The notes beneath the pieces were generated by a model. That model made no database searches, had not been told where the DNA came from, and saw only the letters and a list, made by a program, of their open reading frames with translations. Of a stretch of 8,931 bases of DNA, positions 1-6,163 are shown piece after piece. The position numbers were made by a program, and so were the translations under genes. The stretch is from CAYYMX01 sp964473045 (lineage in GTDB: Bacteria; Pseudomonadota; Alphaproteobacteria; Methylaequorales; Methylaequoraceae): assembly GCA_964473045.1 (NCBI GenBank), contig CAYYMX010000060.1, forward strand, positions 1-8,931, written 5' to 3'. Each line of letters begins with the position of its first letter. The first letter of the stretch is position 1.

Positions 1-138
1 GTTTGGATTAATTGTCACAACATTTTTGATGCCTCTCTTCCATTTGGTGGATACAAAGAATCTGGATGGGGAAGAGAAATGGGTCATGAAGTCTTAAAAA
101 ACTATACAGAAGTTAAGGCTATAACAGTTAATCTTTAA
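1..138 (+). CDS. Aldehyde dehydrogenase, C-terminal fragment (5' end outside window)
   Basis: The last 45 codons of an NAD(P)-dependent aldehyde dehydrogenase, open from base 1 and ending at TAA 136-138. The fragment contains the hallmark C-terminal segment of the superfamily: a VWINCHN stretch, then LPFGGYKESGWGREMG (about residues 13-29), then the final NYTEVKAITVNL oligomerisation strand. In this family the PFGG-K-SG-GRE block lies near the cofactor and substrate-tunnel region, and the enzyme oxidises an aldehyde to the acid. The catalytic Cys and Glu lie outside the window, so substrate and subfamily cannot be read. The WGREMG ending is typical of ALDH1/2-like and phenylacetaldehyde-type enzymes. 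It lies 43 nt upstream of a DUF485-ActP pair, which fits acetaldehyde/acetate metabolism, but that link is inference. Confidence 0.93.
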   Translation, partial: VWINCHNIFDASLPFGGYKESGWGREMGHEVLKNYTEVKAITVNL

Positions 139-144
139 TTTCAA

Positions 145-178
145 TAAAAGCTGGGTTTAAAAAAAAATCTAGCTTTTA
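145..178 (+). terminator. Long hairpin between the aldehyde dehydrogenase and DUF485 genes (terminator or attenuator)
   Basis: The arms TAAAAGCTGGGTTT (145-158) and AAATCTAGCTTTTA (165-178) can form a 14-bp stem, with two G-U pairs, around a loop of six A. The first eight pairs, TAAAAGCT/AGCTTTTA, are perfect. It starts 7 nt after the aldehyde dehydrogenase stop, so it can act as a terminator or 3' stabiliser for that gene. No long T tract follows; only the TTTT within the closing arm is present. It ends 3 nt before the ATG at 182, so in a readthrough transcript it would occupy the ribosome-binding region of the next gene. Confidence 0.6.
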
Positions 179-181
179 GCT

Positions 182-460
182 ATGAGTAAAGAAGAAAAAA
201 ATAAAGACTTTAAAAGGCTGGTCTTTTATAATAAACTATTTAGCTACGGATTTTCGTCTATAATATTGGTCGTATACTTTTCTTTTATTTTAATTTTAGC
301 CTTTAAACCAGAAATCTTCGGTTTTTATCCATTTGATAACTCCCTAACAATTGGTATTCTAGTTGGACTTACAATAATACTTGCATCAATTTTATTAACG
401 ATTGTATATGTAATAATTTCAAACTTCTTTCTAGATAAACTAAAGAGAAAAATCAAATGA
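182..460 (+). CDS. yjcH: DUF485 family inner-membrane protein (YjcH-like), ActP partner
   Basis: A 92-residue membrane protein of the DUF485/YjcH type. It has a short charged N-terminus (residues 1-19, with the KRLVFYNKLF stretch that usually precedes the first helix), two hydrophobic segments (about 22-41 and 56-80) and a basic C-terminal tail (KLKRKIK). Members of this family are nearly always encoded directly before an ActP-type sodium:solute symporter, as in the E. coli acs-yjcH-actP operon. Here the stop overlaps the next start as ATGA (457-460), implying translational coupling. The biochemical role of DUF485 proteins is not settled; a small accessory subunit of the symporter is the usual guess. 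No clear Shine-Dalgarno precedes the ATG because a hairpin occupies that position. The assignment rests on size, topology and position. Confidence 0.85.
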   Translation: MSKEEKNKDFKRLVFYNKLFSYGFSSIILVVYFSFILILAFKPEIFGFYPFDNSLTIGILVGLTIILASILLTIVYVIISNFFLDKLKRKIK

Positions 461-1383
461 AAAACTTCTATTTTTGTTTTTTAATATTTGTTGTTTTTCC
501 CAACTATTCATTTGCAAGCGTCAATAAAAGCAATTACTTCGCTGCTTCGATTTTTACAATTTTTGTAATTATTACACTTTTAATTACTTATTTTGCCTCC
601 AAAAGGTCACAAAAAAAGGAAAATTTTTACGCTGCAGGTGGAAAAATTTCAGGCTTACAAAATGGTCTGGCTATTGCTGGTGATTATATGTCAGCAGCAT
701 CATTTTTAGGAATCTCAGGCTTAGTTTTTTTTTCTGGATTTGATGGATTAATATACTCTATTGGTTTCTTTGTTGGCTGGCCCATAATTTTATTTTTAAT
801 TGCAGAAAAATTAAAAAACTTAGGTAAATTCACGTTTGCTGATGTAACTTCAACAAGATTAGAACAAAGTAAAATAAGAATTCTTTCTGCTTCTGGCACC
901 TTAATTACAATTTTACTTTATTTGATTGCTCAGATGGTTGGTGCTGGCTCTCTAATACAAGTTTTATTTAATTTGCCGTATCAAATGGCTATATGGATGG
1001 TTGGTATATTGATGATCATTTATGTTAGTTTTGGAGGTATGATTGCTACAACTTGGGTTCAAATTATTAAAGCTGTATTGCTAATTTTAGGTGCAACATT
1101 CCTTGCATTTCTGGTGATGAAAGATTTTTCATTTAGTTTAGAAAAATTATTAAATAGTGCCACTAAAATTCATGAAAGTGGGACTAATATTCTATTACCA
1201 GGAAAATTAATTTCTGATCCTATCTCTGCTATTTCTCTTGGAATAGCTTTAATTTTTGGTACAGCTGGATTACCTCATATTTTAATGCGATTTTTCACAG
1301 TCCCAGATGCTAAAACCGCAAGAATATCAGCTCTTTATGCAACAACATTTATTGGATATTTTTATATCTTTTTTGACCAATGA
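457..1383 (+). CDS. actP: Acetate/sodium symporter ActP, N-terminal part (gene interrupted by frameshift)
   Basis: The first 308 residues of a sodium:solute symporter family (SSS) acetate permease, which imports acetate and similar short carboxylates with Na+ across the inner membrane. A signal-like N-terminus (residues 1-20, ending SFA) matches the cleavable leader of ActP proteins. Recognisable SSS blocks follow: FYAAGGKISGLQNGLAIAGD (57-76), the SAASFLGISG segment (79-88), KFTFADVTSTR (124-134), QMVGAGSLIQ (159-168) and the YVSFGGMIATTWVQ block (189-202). The frame closes at TGA 1381-1383, in the middle of a transmembrane helix right after GYFYI, while the rest of the protein continues in another frame. 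Compared with E. coli ActP as I recall it, about 11 residues of that helix are absent, consistent with a deletion of about 32 nt. Either the gene is broken or the assembly is wrong here; a 10-N gap lies about 245 nt downstream. Confidence 0.9.
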   Translation: MKNFYFCFLIFVVFPNYSFASVNKSNYFAASIFTIFVIITLLITYFASKRSQKKENFYAAGGKISGLQNGLAIAGDYMSAASFLGISGLVFFSGFDGLIYSIGFFVGWPIILFLIAEKLKNLGKFTFADVTSTRLEQSKIRILSASGTLITILLYLIAQMVGAGSLIQVLFNLPYQMAIWMVGILMIIYVSFGGMIATTWVQIIKAVLLILGATFLAFLVMKDFSFSLEKLLNSATKIHESGTNILLPGKLISDPISAISLGIALIFGTAGLPHILMRFFTVPDAKTARISALYATTFIGYFYIFFDQ

Positions 1384-2032
1384 CACAAATTACATTGATA
1401 TTAATAATAATCTTCGAGGATCCAATAATATGGCTGCAATACATTTATCGCATGCAGTTGGAGGAGATATTTTCCTAGGTTTTATTTCTGCAGTTGCATT
1501 TGCAACAATATTGGCAGTTGTTTCAGGCCTTACATTAGCTGGTGCTTCTGCTATAGGAAGGGATTACTATGTATATGTAATTAAAAAAGGAAATGCTGAA
1601 GAAAAAAAAGAAATTTTGGTATCAAANNNNNNNNNNGTAATTGGATTTATTGCCATATTCCTAGGAATTTCATTTGAAGGACAGAATGTCGCATTCATGG
1701 TTGGACTTGCATTTGCTGTAGCCGCAAGTGCAAATTTCCCGATACTTATTCTTACGATTACATGGGAAAAACTTACTACAAAAGGGGCATATATAGGTGG
1801 GTTTATGGGGCTTTTAAGTTCAATTTCATTAGTTATTCTTGGCCCGACTGTTTGGGTTGACATATTTGGGTTTGCAAGCCCAATTTTTCCATACAAATAC
1901 CCAGCTTTATTTTCAGTAAGCATAGCATTTTTTTCAATCATCTTAATTTCTCTTCTAGACAGCAAGAATAATAATAAAAGCAAAGAAAGGTTTTTATTTT
2001 TAACAAAACAATCATATTTAGGAAAAAGATAG
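1384..2032 (+). CDS. actP: Acetate/sodium symporter ActP, C-terminal part (shifted frame, contains N gap)
   Basis: Continuation of the same symporter, one base forward of the first frame, ending at TAG 2030-2032. Family homology resumes at about 1373 with the periplasmic loop (TNDTNYIDINNNLRG) and the GSNNMAAIHLSHAVGG block. It then runs through the strongly conserved FLGFISAVAFATILAVVSGL stretch and GASAIGRDYY, NVAFMVGLAFAVAASANFP, TTKGAYIGG and FPYKYPALFS. The first in-frame ATG is at 1430, but it lies inside conserved protein, so this is not an independent gene. Ten N at 1627-1636 replace the start of a transmembrane helix; the frame is kept across them. The C-terminus is shorter than in E. 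coli ActP. With the missing segment restored the whole would be about 535 residues, normal for the family. Likely function as for the N-terminal part, if the gene is intact in the organism. Confidence 0.88.
1627..1636. other. Assembly gap of ten N inside actP
   Basis: Exactly ten undetermined bases lie between the VSK-like end of a cytoplasmic loop and VIGFIAIFLG. A fixed count of ten is typical of a scaffolder placeholder. Alignment by eye to E. coli ActP suggests that one more codon is expected between the Lys and the Gly of this helix, so the true gap may be 13 bases. Confidence 0.95.
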
Positions 2033-2035
2033 TTG
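2020..2035 (+). promoter_or_regulatory. Ribosome-binding site supporting the TTG start of the HTH gene
   Basis: AGGA at 2020-2023 followed by a 9-nt spacer and TTG at 2033-2035. The site lies inside the last codons of actP, so the HTH protein would be translated from the actP message. Most other genes here show no clear Shine-Dalgarno, so its presence helps choose the non-ATG start. Confidence 0.5.
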
Positions 2036-2293
2036 TTATTTTTTAATATCGATAAACCTTCTTCTGAAGAAATAAAAGAATGGATGAAAAAAAATCAACT
2101 TTCTATTAGTTCAGCTTCGCAAATACTAGGTTTAAGCAAGAGGCAGTTTTCTCGTTTTCTTTCTGGAGAAACTCATGCCAAAAGAATTCATGCATTAGCC
2201 ATGCAAATGATATGGTTAATAAATGAAAACGAAAAAAAAATATTAAAAAATAATAAAATTAGTGCCAAAAAAATAAAGATTCCAATTAAGTAA
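2033..2293 (+). CDS. Small helix-turn-helix DNA-binding protein, TTG start
   Basis: An 86-residue basic protein that looks like a single-domain HTH regulator of the XRE/Cro type. Predicted helices are about 10-22 (SSEEIKEWMKKNQ), 24-33 (SISSASQILG), a recognition helix 35-45 (SKRQFSRFLSG), and a long helix 50-70 (AKRIHALAMQMIWLINENEKK), followed by a Lys-rich tail. The TTG at 2033 is preferred: it directly abuts the actP stop (TAG 2030-2032), and AGGA at 2020-2023 lies 9 nt upstream, one of the few Shine-Dalgarno-like sites in this window. The alternative ATG at 2084 would cut into the first helix. Close linkage makes it a candidate regulator of the acetate-transport operon, but this is inference from position. 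I do not recognise a named family. Its stop is 2 nt from the end of the convergent glycosyltransferase gene. Confidence 0.75.
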   Translation: MLFFNIDKPSSEEIKEWMKKNQLSISSASQILGLSKRQFSRFLSGETHAKRIHALAMQMIWLINENEKKILKNNKISAKKIKIPIK

Positions 2294-2295
2294 TT

Positions 2296-3213
2296 TTAAT
2301 CTTTAAAAAGTAAATAATTTATACTTTTATTTTCAAATCTTAATTTTTTTATTACATCTAGTATTAAACCTACAAAAAATGAAAGAACTCCAATCATAGC
2401 TAAAAAACCAGCTAAAATTGCTGATGGTAATTTCTCAACAACACCAGTTTCATAAAAATCAAAAATTATAGGAACACCTACAAAAAGTGAAAGAAAAAAA
2501 AGTAAAAATCCTGCAATTGAAAAAAAAAGCAAAGGCCTCTGATCTTTTACAAGTATAAGAATAAGATTTAAAATTTTTAAACCATCACCAAAAGTGTTTA
2601 GTTTACTTGATGAACCTTTGGGTCTTGCTTTATAATCACATTCAAATTCAGCTATTGGGATTCTCTGTTCTAATGCATGTATTGTTAGCTCAGCTTCTAT
2701 TTCAAATCCCCTTGAGTTAATAGGAAATGTTTTAATAAATCTTTTAGAAAAAATCCTAAAACCAGAAAATAAATCTTGCACTTGATTTCCAAATATCATT
2801 CTAACAAGATTAGAAAAAAACTGATTTCCTAAAACATGACCGCGCCTATAAGCTGATAATTCAATTGGCTTTCTTTTGCCAACAATCATATCAAGATTAT
2901 TAGAAATCATATGATCAATCATCTTTTGAATATTTTTTATGTCATAAGTATCATCTCCATCAATCATAATAAATAGGTCACCATCATGACTATCAGAAAA
3001 CATTTGCCTTACAACATTGCCTTTACCTTTTTGTTTCACTATGACAGTTTTTGCACCATGTTTTGATGCTACTTTAATCGAATTGTCAATGGAATTATTA
3101 TCGTAAACATAAATTTTACATTGCGGAATTTTCTTTTTAAAATTCTCCACAACTTTTCCAATTGTTAACTCTTCATTAAGGCATGGAATTAGAACTACGA
3201 TTCTTTTTTGCAT
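2296..3213 (-). CDS. Membrane-anchored family 2 glycosyltransferase (DPM1/DPG-synthase-like)
   Basis: A 305-residue GT-A fold glycosyltransferase that probably transfers a sugar from a nucleotide sugar to a polyprenyl-phosphate or similar lipid on the cytoplasmic face. The nucleotide-binding start is VVLIPCLNEE (6-15), followed by YVYDNNSIDNS (35-45) and the metal-binding DGDDTYD (85-91). The later blocks LFSGFRIFSKRF (148-159), RGFEIEAELTIHAL (168-181) and YKARPKGSSSKLNT (194-207) are typical of the DPM/DPG-synthase-like branch. Two C-terminal transmembrane helices (about 228-250 and 263-287) anchor it, as in bacterial prenyl-phosphate sugar synthases. Its ATG overlaps the yaaA stop by one base (TAATG at 3215-3211), so the two are probably translated together. 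The sugar and acceptor cannot be told from sequence. It converges on the HTH gene with two bases between them and no obvious terminator. Confidence 0.9.
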   Translation of the reverse strand: MQKRIVVLIPCLNEELTIGKVVENFKKKIPQCKIYVYDNNSIDNSIKVASKHGAKTVIVKQKGKGNVVRQMFSDSHDGDLFIMIDGDDTYDIKNIQKMIDHMISNNLDMIVGKRKPIELSAYRRGHVLGNQFFSNLVRMIFGNQVQDLFSGFRIFSKRFIKTFPINSRGFEIEAELTIHALEQRIPIAEFECDYKARPKGSSSKLNTFGDGLKILNLILILVKDQRPLLFFSIAGFLLFFLSLFVGVPIIFDFYETGVVEKLPSAILAGFLAMIGVLSFFVGLILDVIKKLRFENKSINYLLFKD

Positions 3214-3971
3214 TAATTAATAAATAAAAAAGTGTTTTTTCTTTTGTCAAAATTATCCAATTTAAAACCAAACTGATTAAATTCATGAATATCTTCAAGA
3301 TTTTTCACTTTTTTTTCCAGTAAAAATTTTGCCATCATTCCTCTACATTTTTTAATCATCATACCTATATTTGTTAATTTGTTCCCAACCTTTTTTTTAA
3401 AATCAAAGTTAATAATTTTAAAATCTAATTTTTCTGGACAAATAGATTTGAAATATTCATTTGACGAGAGATTAAAGAGAAATTTTGAATTATTCTTTCT
3501 TAAATCCTGTTTTAAATTTTCTGTTATTTCGTCTGACCAAAAATCATACAAACTATGATTCATTAATAAATTGGTGTTTGTTCCCATTTCTAGCCTATAT
3601 GGCTGTACATTATCAAATGGTTTTAAAATACCATATAAGCCAGATAGAATTCTAAGATTATCTTGAACATAATCAAACAGGTTTTCATCTATATTTCTAA
3701 TACTAAGTCCATTAAAGGTATCACCAGAGAATAAAAAGACAGCTGGTTTAATGCTTTCATTAAGGTTAGTATCAAATTCCTTAAACCTCTGAAAATTTAA
3801 TTTTGCAAGAGAATCACTAACATTCATAAGCATTTTCAACTCATCAAATTTTAACTTTTTTAATAATTTAACAAGTTTTGTAGTTTTTTTAAAAAATAGA
3901 GGTTTTGTAATTTTAAAATTAAAATTCTCTGATGAAATATTAAGTTTTTTGGCAGGTGAAATAATAATCAT
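3213..3971 (-). CDS. yaaA: Peroxide stress protein YaaA (DUF328/UPF0246)
   Basis: A 252-residue cytoplasmic protein of the YaaA family, close to the 258 residues of the E. coli protein. Family landmarks are the N-terminal ISPAKKL (4-10), SGDTFNGL (82-89), the signature ILSGLYGILKPFDNVQPYRLEMG region (108-130), NLSSNEYF (167-174) and the basic KKCRGMMAKF segment (207-216). In E. coli YaaA is induced by OxyR during hydrogen peroxide stress, lowers free intracellular iron and so limits Fenton damage; the family binds DNA through a cavity containing a helix-hairpin-helix-like element. The gene is 37 nt downstream of a lipoprotein gene and overlaps the following glycosyltransferase by one base, so it appears to lie in an envelope-related operon rather than alone. 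No OxyR-type site was recognised. Confidence 0.95.
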   Translation of the reverse strand: MIIISPAKKLNISSENFNFKITKPLFFKKTTKLVKLLKKLKFDELKMLMNVSDSLAKLNFQRFKEFDTNLNESIKPAVFLFSGDTFNGLSIRNIDENLFDYVQDNLRILSGLYGILKPFDNVQPYRLEMGTNTNLLMNHSLYDFWSDEITENLKQDLRKNNSKFLFNLSSNEYFKSICPEKLDFKIINFDFKKKVGNKLTNIGMMIKKCRGMMAKFLLEKKVKNLEDIHEFNQFGFKLDNFDKRKNTFLFIN

Positions 3972-4008
3972 TAGATTATGATAATAAAATTTAAAAAAAA
4001 TTAAACTT

Positions 4009-4464
4009 TTATTTAATCATAGCCCACAACCCGCTGTCTTCTCGACAAGCAGTATCTAATACACTTGATGATCCACCATCTTTAACATATATATGTTCAA
4101 GAAGTCGACATTCCGGATCTCCATAATAACCACTGATTTTTATAATTCCTTCATGACCAGTTTTTGGGTTTTTCCAGTAACCAGTTACGTTATTATTATT
4201 CATCTCAAGAACTCTTAATGCTTCTTTTTCAAAGTAATAATAATCGTTTTGACCAAGAAATTCTGAAAAAACCTTGCCAAAAACAAGACCCGTTGCTGAA
4301 CCAACTGTTGTTGAAAAAAGATCTCCATCAGAGAATTCGTACCCTAAATATCCACCTGCTGCTGAAGAAGCAACTTCAACAATATTAGATTTATTAATGT
4401 TATTAATTGAACAACTAGTAGAGAGTGAAAGGATTAAGAGCAATAAACTAATTCTTTTTTTCAT
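4009..4464 (-). CDS. Glycine-zipper outer-membrane lipoprotein, 17-kDa surface-antigen-like
   Basis: A 151-residue lipoprotein. It has a basic N-terminus and hydrophobic h-region, then a lipobox LSTSC with the lipidated Cys at 18. A Gly/Ala-rich zipper segment follows (about 30-66: VEVASSAAGGYLGYEF and TTVGSATGLVFGKVF), as in proteins that insert into or associate with the outer membrane. The C-terminal part (about 74-151), with GYWKNPKTGHEGII, Cys119, DTACRED (Cys140) and the final GLWAMI, resembles the surface-antigen domain of the rickettsial 17-kDa antigen, whose WRNP...GNYG...CREY...ACR...GxW pattern it follows. The next residue after Cys18 is Ser, which suggests outer-membrane sorting. 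It overlaps the upstream gene by ATGA (4464-4461). Its role is probably structural in the envelope; no enzymatic activity is expected. Confidence 0.85.
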   Translation of the reverse strand: MKKRISLLLLILSLSTSCSINNINKSNIVEVASSAAGGYLGYEFSDGDLFSTTVGSATGLVFGKVFSEFLGQNDYYYFEKEALRVLEMNNNNVTGYWKNPKTGHEGIIKISGYYGDPECRLLEHIYVKDGGSSSVLDTACREDSGLWAMIK

Positions 4465-4928
4465 TTGCTATACCTATTAATTAAATAATTTCTCTCTCTT
4501 TTTTTGATAATTGACTCTCTGAATCTATCTATTGTGAGGCTTTTGTTATTCTGTAATGATAATCTGGATGAAAAAAGATCTTTACTTAAATCATTCAAAT
4601 AATTAATTTTTGAAATTTTCTCTTTAGCACTAAATAGCTTATAATCTGGATAATCGATGTAGTAATTCTTATCATACGCTAATGGAGATAAATTGCTATA
4701 ATCTGGTTCAAAACCAAATGGCTCAAAAAAACCAGTGTCAAACATTTTTTTACCTACAAAACCTATCGCACCTGTAAGAGTTAGGTACTGAAGTGTCCAA
4801 CTTAAACTTCTTGTATTTGGGTTACCAATACCAGCAGCTCCTTCACTACCAAAAACCTCACTAAATGTGCCTGCTTTTGAAGTTGAAATAAATGAAAAGA
4901 ACAATATTATAGCTACTAATACTCTCAT
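4461..4928 (-). CDS. Exported protein of unknown function (second gene of a secreted triad)
   Basis: A 155-residue protein that I do not recognise. I start it at the ATG 4928-4926 because this gives a classical signal peptide (MRVLVAIILFFSFISTSKA, cleavage after residue 19). The upstream in-frame ATG at 4997 would add 23 hydrophobic residues and overlap the preceding gene by 35 nt. The mature part begins GTFSEVFGSEGAAGIGNPN, then has a moderately hydrophobic segment (about 44-59, WTLQYLTLTGAIGFVG). An aromatic, acidic stretch follows (62-100, FDTGFFEPFGFEPDYSN, several YD/DY pairs), with a basic, probably helical tail (102-155). It is likely periplasmic or outer-membrane associated. It starts 34 nt after the preceding gene and ends in an ATGA overlap with the lipoprotein gene, so the three are likely made together. 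Confidence 0.75.
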   Translation of the reverse strand: MRVLVAIILFFSFISTSKAGTFSEVFGSEGAAGIGNPNTRSLSWTLQYLTLTGAIGFVGKKMFDTGFFEPFGFEPDYSNLSPLAYDKNYYIDYPDYKLFSAKEKISKINYLNDLSKDLFSSRLSLQNNKSLTIDRFRESIIKKRERNYLINRYSK

Positions 4929-4962
4929 ATTAGTAAGTATAACGACACCGTTTAGTAAATAT

Positions 4963-5262
4963 TTAACGATAATTGTTATTATAGAAATGAATCTCATCTA
5001 ACATTAATAACTGGTCTTGAATAGGAAGTTCAGAGTAAAAGCCATAACCTGAATTAATTCTCTTATCTTGACTATATTTTGATAATACTTCTATTTTTTT
5101 TGAATATGTAGTTTGAGAATCCAACGATTTATCAAAATATTGATCATACACGAGACCTGATCCAAGTCCAATTAGCGACAATTCAAACATATTTAATGAA
5201 CTCGCTTGCTTATGAGGAACAAATAAGCAAAAGAAAAGAAATGTGGAAAATAAAACTCTCAT
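4963..5262 (-). CDS. Small exported protein of unknown function (first gene of a secreted triad)
   Basis: A 99-residue protein with a signal peptide (MRVLFSTFLFFCLFVPHKQA, cleavage probably after residue 20). The mature part of about 79 residues contains a short Gly-rich hydrophobic stretch (about 28-39, ELSLIGLGSGLVY) and then a polar, Tyr-rich tail. I do not recognise a family. The first residues (MRVLFSTFLFF) resemble those of the next gene (MRVLVAIILFF), and both have a Gly-rich hydrophobic patch followed by an FD dipeptide, so they may be old duplicates; this is a weak visual similarity. The 112-nt spacer before it, after the fkbM-like gene, could hold the promoter of the five-gene run. 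A TATAGT/TATATT -10-like stretch lies within 25 nt of the ATG, but no convincing -35 was seen. Confidence 0.65.
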   Translation of the reverse strand: MRVLFSTFLFFCLFVPHKQASSLNMFELSLIGLGSGLVYDQYFDKSLDSQTTYSKKIEVLSKYSQDKRINSGYGFYSELPIQDQLLMLDEIHFYNNNYR

Positions 5263-5336
5263 GAGTAAAATATACTATAAATTACAAGAACTACCACAAA
5301 AAATGTTAATTTTTAAATATTTTTAAATTCACTAAA

Positions 5337-5372
5337 AGTTTGTTAGTTATTATAACAATTAAATTACAAACT
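5337..5372 (-). terminator. Possible weak terminator hairpin after the FkbM-type gene
   Basis: Inverted arms AGTTTGT (5366-5372 read on the - strand) and ACAAACT (5337-5343) form a 7-bp stem 3 nt beyond the stop codon. The 22-nt loop can itself fold a small GTTA/TAAC stem. On the - strand TTTT follows directly. The stem is AU-rich and the loop long, so this is only a candidate. Confidence 0.25.
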
Positions 5373-5374
5373 AC

Positions 5375-6103
5375 TTATTTCGTTTTAAAGTTAAAATGAA
5401 TGTTTTTATTTTTGTCTGGTGAAAAAAAATATGTCCAACCATAAATAGATATCAAAGAATATTTGTTTTTAATAAAATATTTGTAAATTCTATTATTTTT
5501 GGGTGGACATTCATCATCATGAATCTCTATTGAAACTAGGTCAGGTTGAAATTTTCGAATTTGAAAACCTTCTAAAACATTCATTTCATTGCCCTCAACA
5601 TCAATGTTAAGAAAATTAAACTTTCTTATATTATAGATAGATAAAATTTTATCTAAGGTTAATTGCTTGATTTTCTTGATTTCAGGTTTTTTATTTACAC
5701 TTTTTTCTGTATATTTACTAAAATCTTGGTCAACTGTGTTCATAGAACAATTATCATAAAAGATAAAAGAATCAACAAAACAATTTTTTTTTCCTACCGA
5801 CAAATTTAAGTTCACATCTCTTTTTCTATGAAAATTGTTTAATTTAATACTTCTCTCAGAAATATCTATTTTTATACCTTTCCAGTTTCTTTTATAAAGT
5901 TTGTAACTTAAAGAACCTTTTTTAGGAAGGTTGCAACCAATATCCAAATAAAAACCCTTGGATAGGTCTTTGAAAAAAAGATCAATAAATATGTCTTCAC
6001 CAAAACTTTCAGAATAGGAAGGAATTGATTTAACAAAATAATTCCTAATTATTTCATAAAACAAACTACTCTTTATTTTTTTTCGGAACTTTTTAAGTGA
6101 CAT
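5375..6103 (-). CDS. FkbM family SAM-dependent methyltransferase
   Basis: A 242-residue protein of the FkbM methyltransferase family, enzymes that usually O-methylate a sugar or another hydroxyl using S-adenosylmethionine. The typical N-terminal signature SESFGEDIFIDLFF (31-44) is followed by SAM-binding motif I, GFYLDIGCNLP (50-60). The family block SYKLYKRNWKGIKIDIS (66-82) comes next, then LNLSVG (99-104). C-terminal motifs are LTLDKIL (148-154), FLNIDVEGNEMNVLEGF (164-180) and DLVSIEIHDDE (188-198). The tail (201-242) is basic and poorly conserved. It follows a glycosyltransferase gene in the same direction after 95 nt, which fits methylation of a glycan or glycolipid at the cell surface; the actual acceptor is unknown. 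Unlike the other three genes of this cluster it has no sigma-54-like element in front; instead it has nested dyads and a TACAAT -10-like box. Confidence 0.88.
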   Translation of the reverse strand: MSLKKFRKKIKSSLFYEIIRNYFVKSIPSYSESFGEDIFIDLFFKDLSKGFYLDIGCNLPKKGSLSYKLYKRNWKGIKIDISERSIKLNNFHRKRDVNLNLSVGKKNCFVDSFIFYDNCSMNTVDQDFSKYTEKSVNKKPEIKKIKQLTLDKILSIYNIRKFNFLNIDVEGNEMNVLEGFQIRKFQPDLVSIEIHDDECPPKNNRIYKYFIKNKYSLISIYGWTYFFSPDKNKNIHFNFKTK

Positions 6104-6109
6104 AAATCT

Positions 6110-6163
6110 AAACTAGTAAAGTTATTGTATTTAGCAACTTTAACTTAAGATTAATACTAGTTT
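6110..6163. repeat. Nested dyad symmetry in front of the FkbM-type gene
   Basis: A perfect 9-bp inverted repeat AAACTAGTA (6110-6118) / TACTAGTTT (6155-6163) brackets a second 7-bp inverted repeat TAAAGTT (6117-6123) / AACTTTA (6136-6142). The structure starts 7 nt upstream of the ATG at 6103. A TACAAT -10-like box on the - strand (6129-6124) lies in the loop of the inner repeat. It could be an operator, an RNA structure in the leader, or the terminator of the preceding glycosyltransferase. The sequence is A+T-rich, so chance is possible. Confidence 0.35.

Noticed and set aside
1360..1384. Programmed ribosomal frameshift at the T6 run in actP.
   Set aside because: The frames differ by +1, not the common -1 slip at T runs, and about 11 residues of a transmembrane helix would still be missing, so a deletion or assembly error explains it better.
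684..1983. Open frames on the - strand opposite actP (684-899 and 1567-1983).
   Set aside because: They are antisense to strongly conserved symporter sequence, have no recognisable domain, and the second spans the N gap.
4164..4480. Two overlapping + strand open frames opposite the lipoprotein gene.
   Set aside because: The - strand frame has a lipobox, glycine zipper and surface-antigen motifs; the + strand frames are low-complexity shadows with no start signals.
4929..4997. Longer start (4997) for the second exported protein.
   Set aside because: It would overlap the previous gene by 35 nt and bury the clear signal peptide that begins at 4928.
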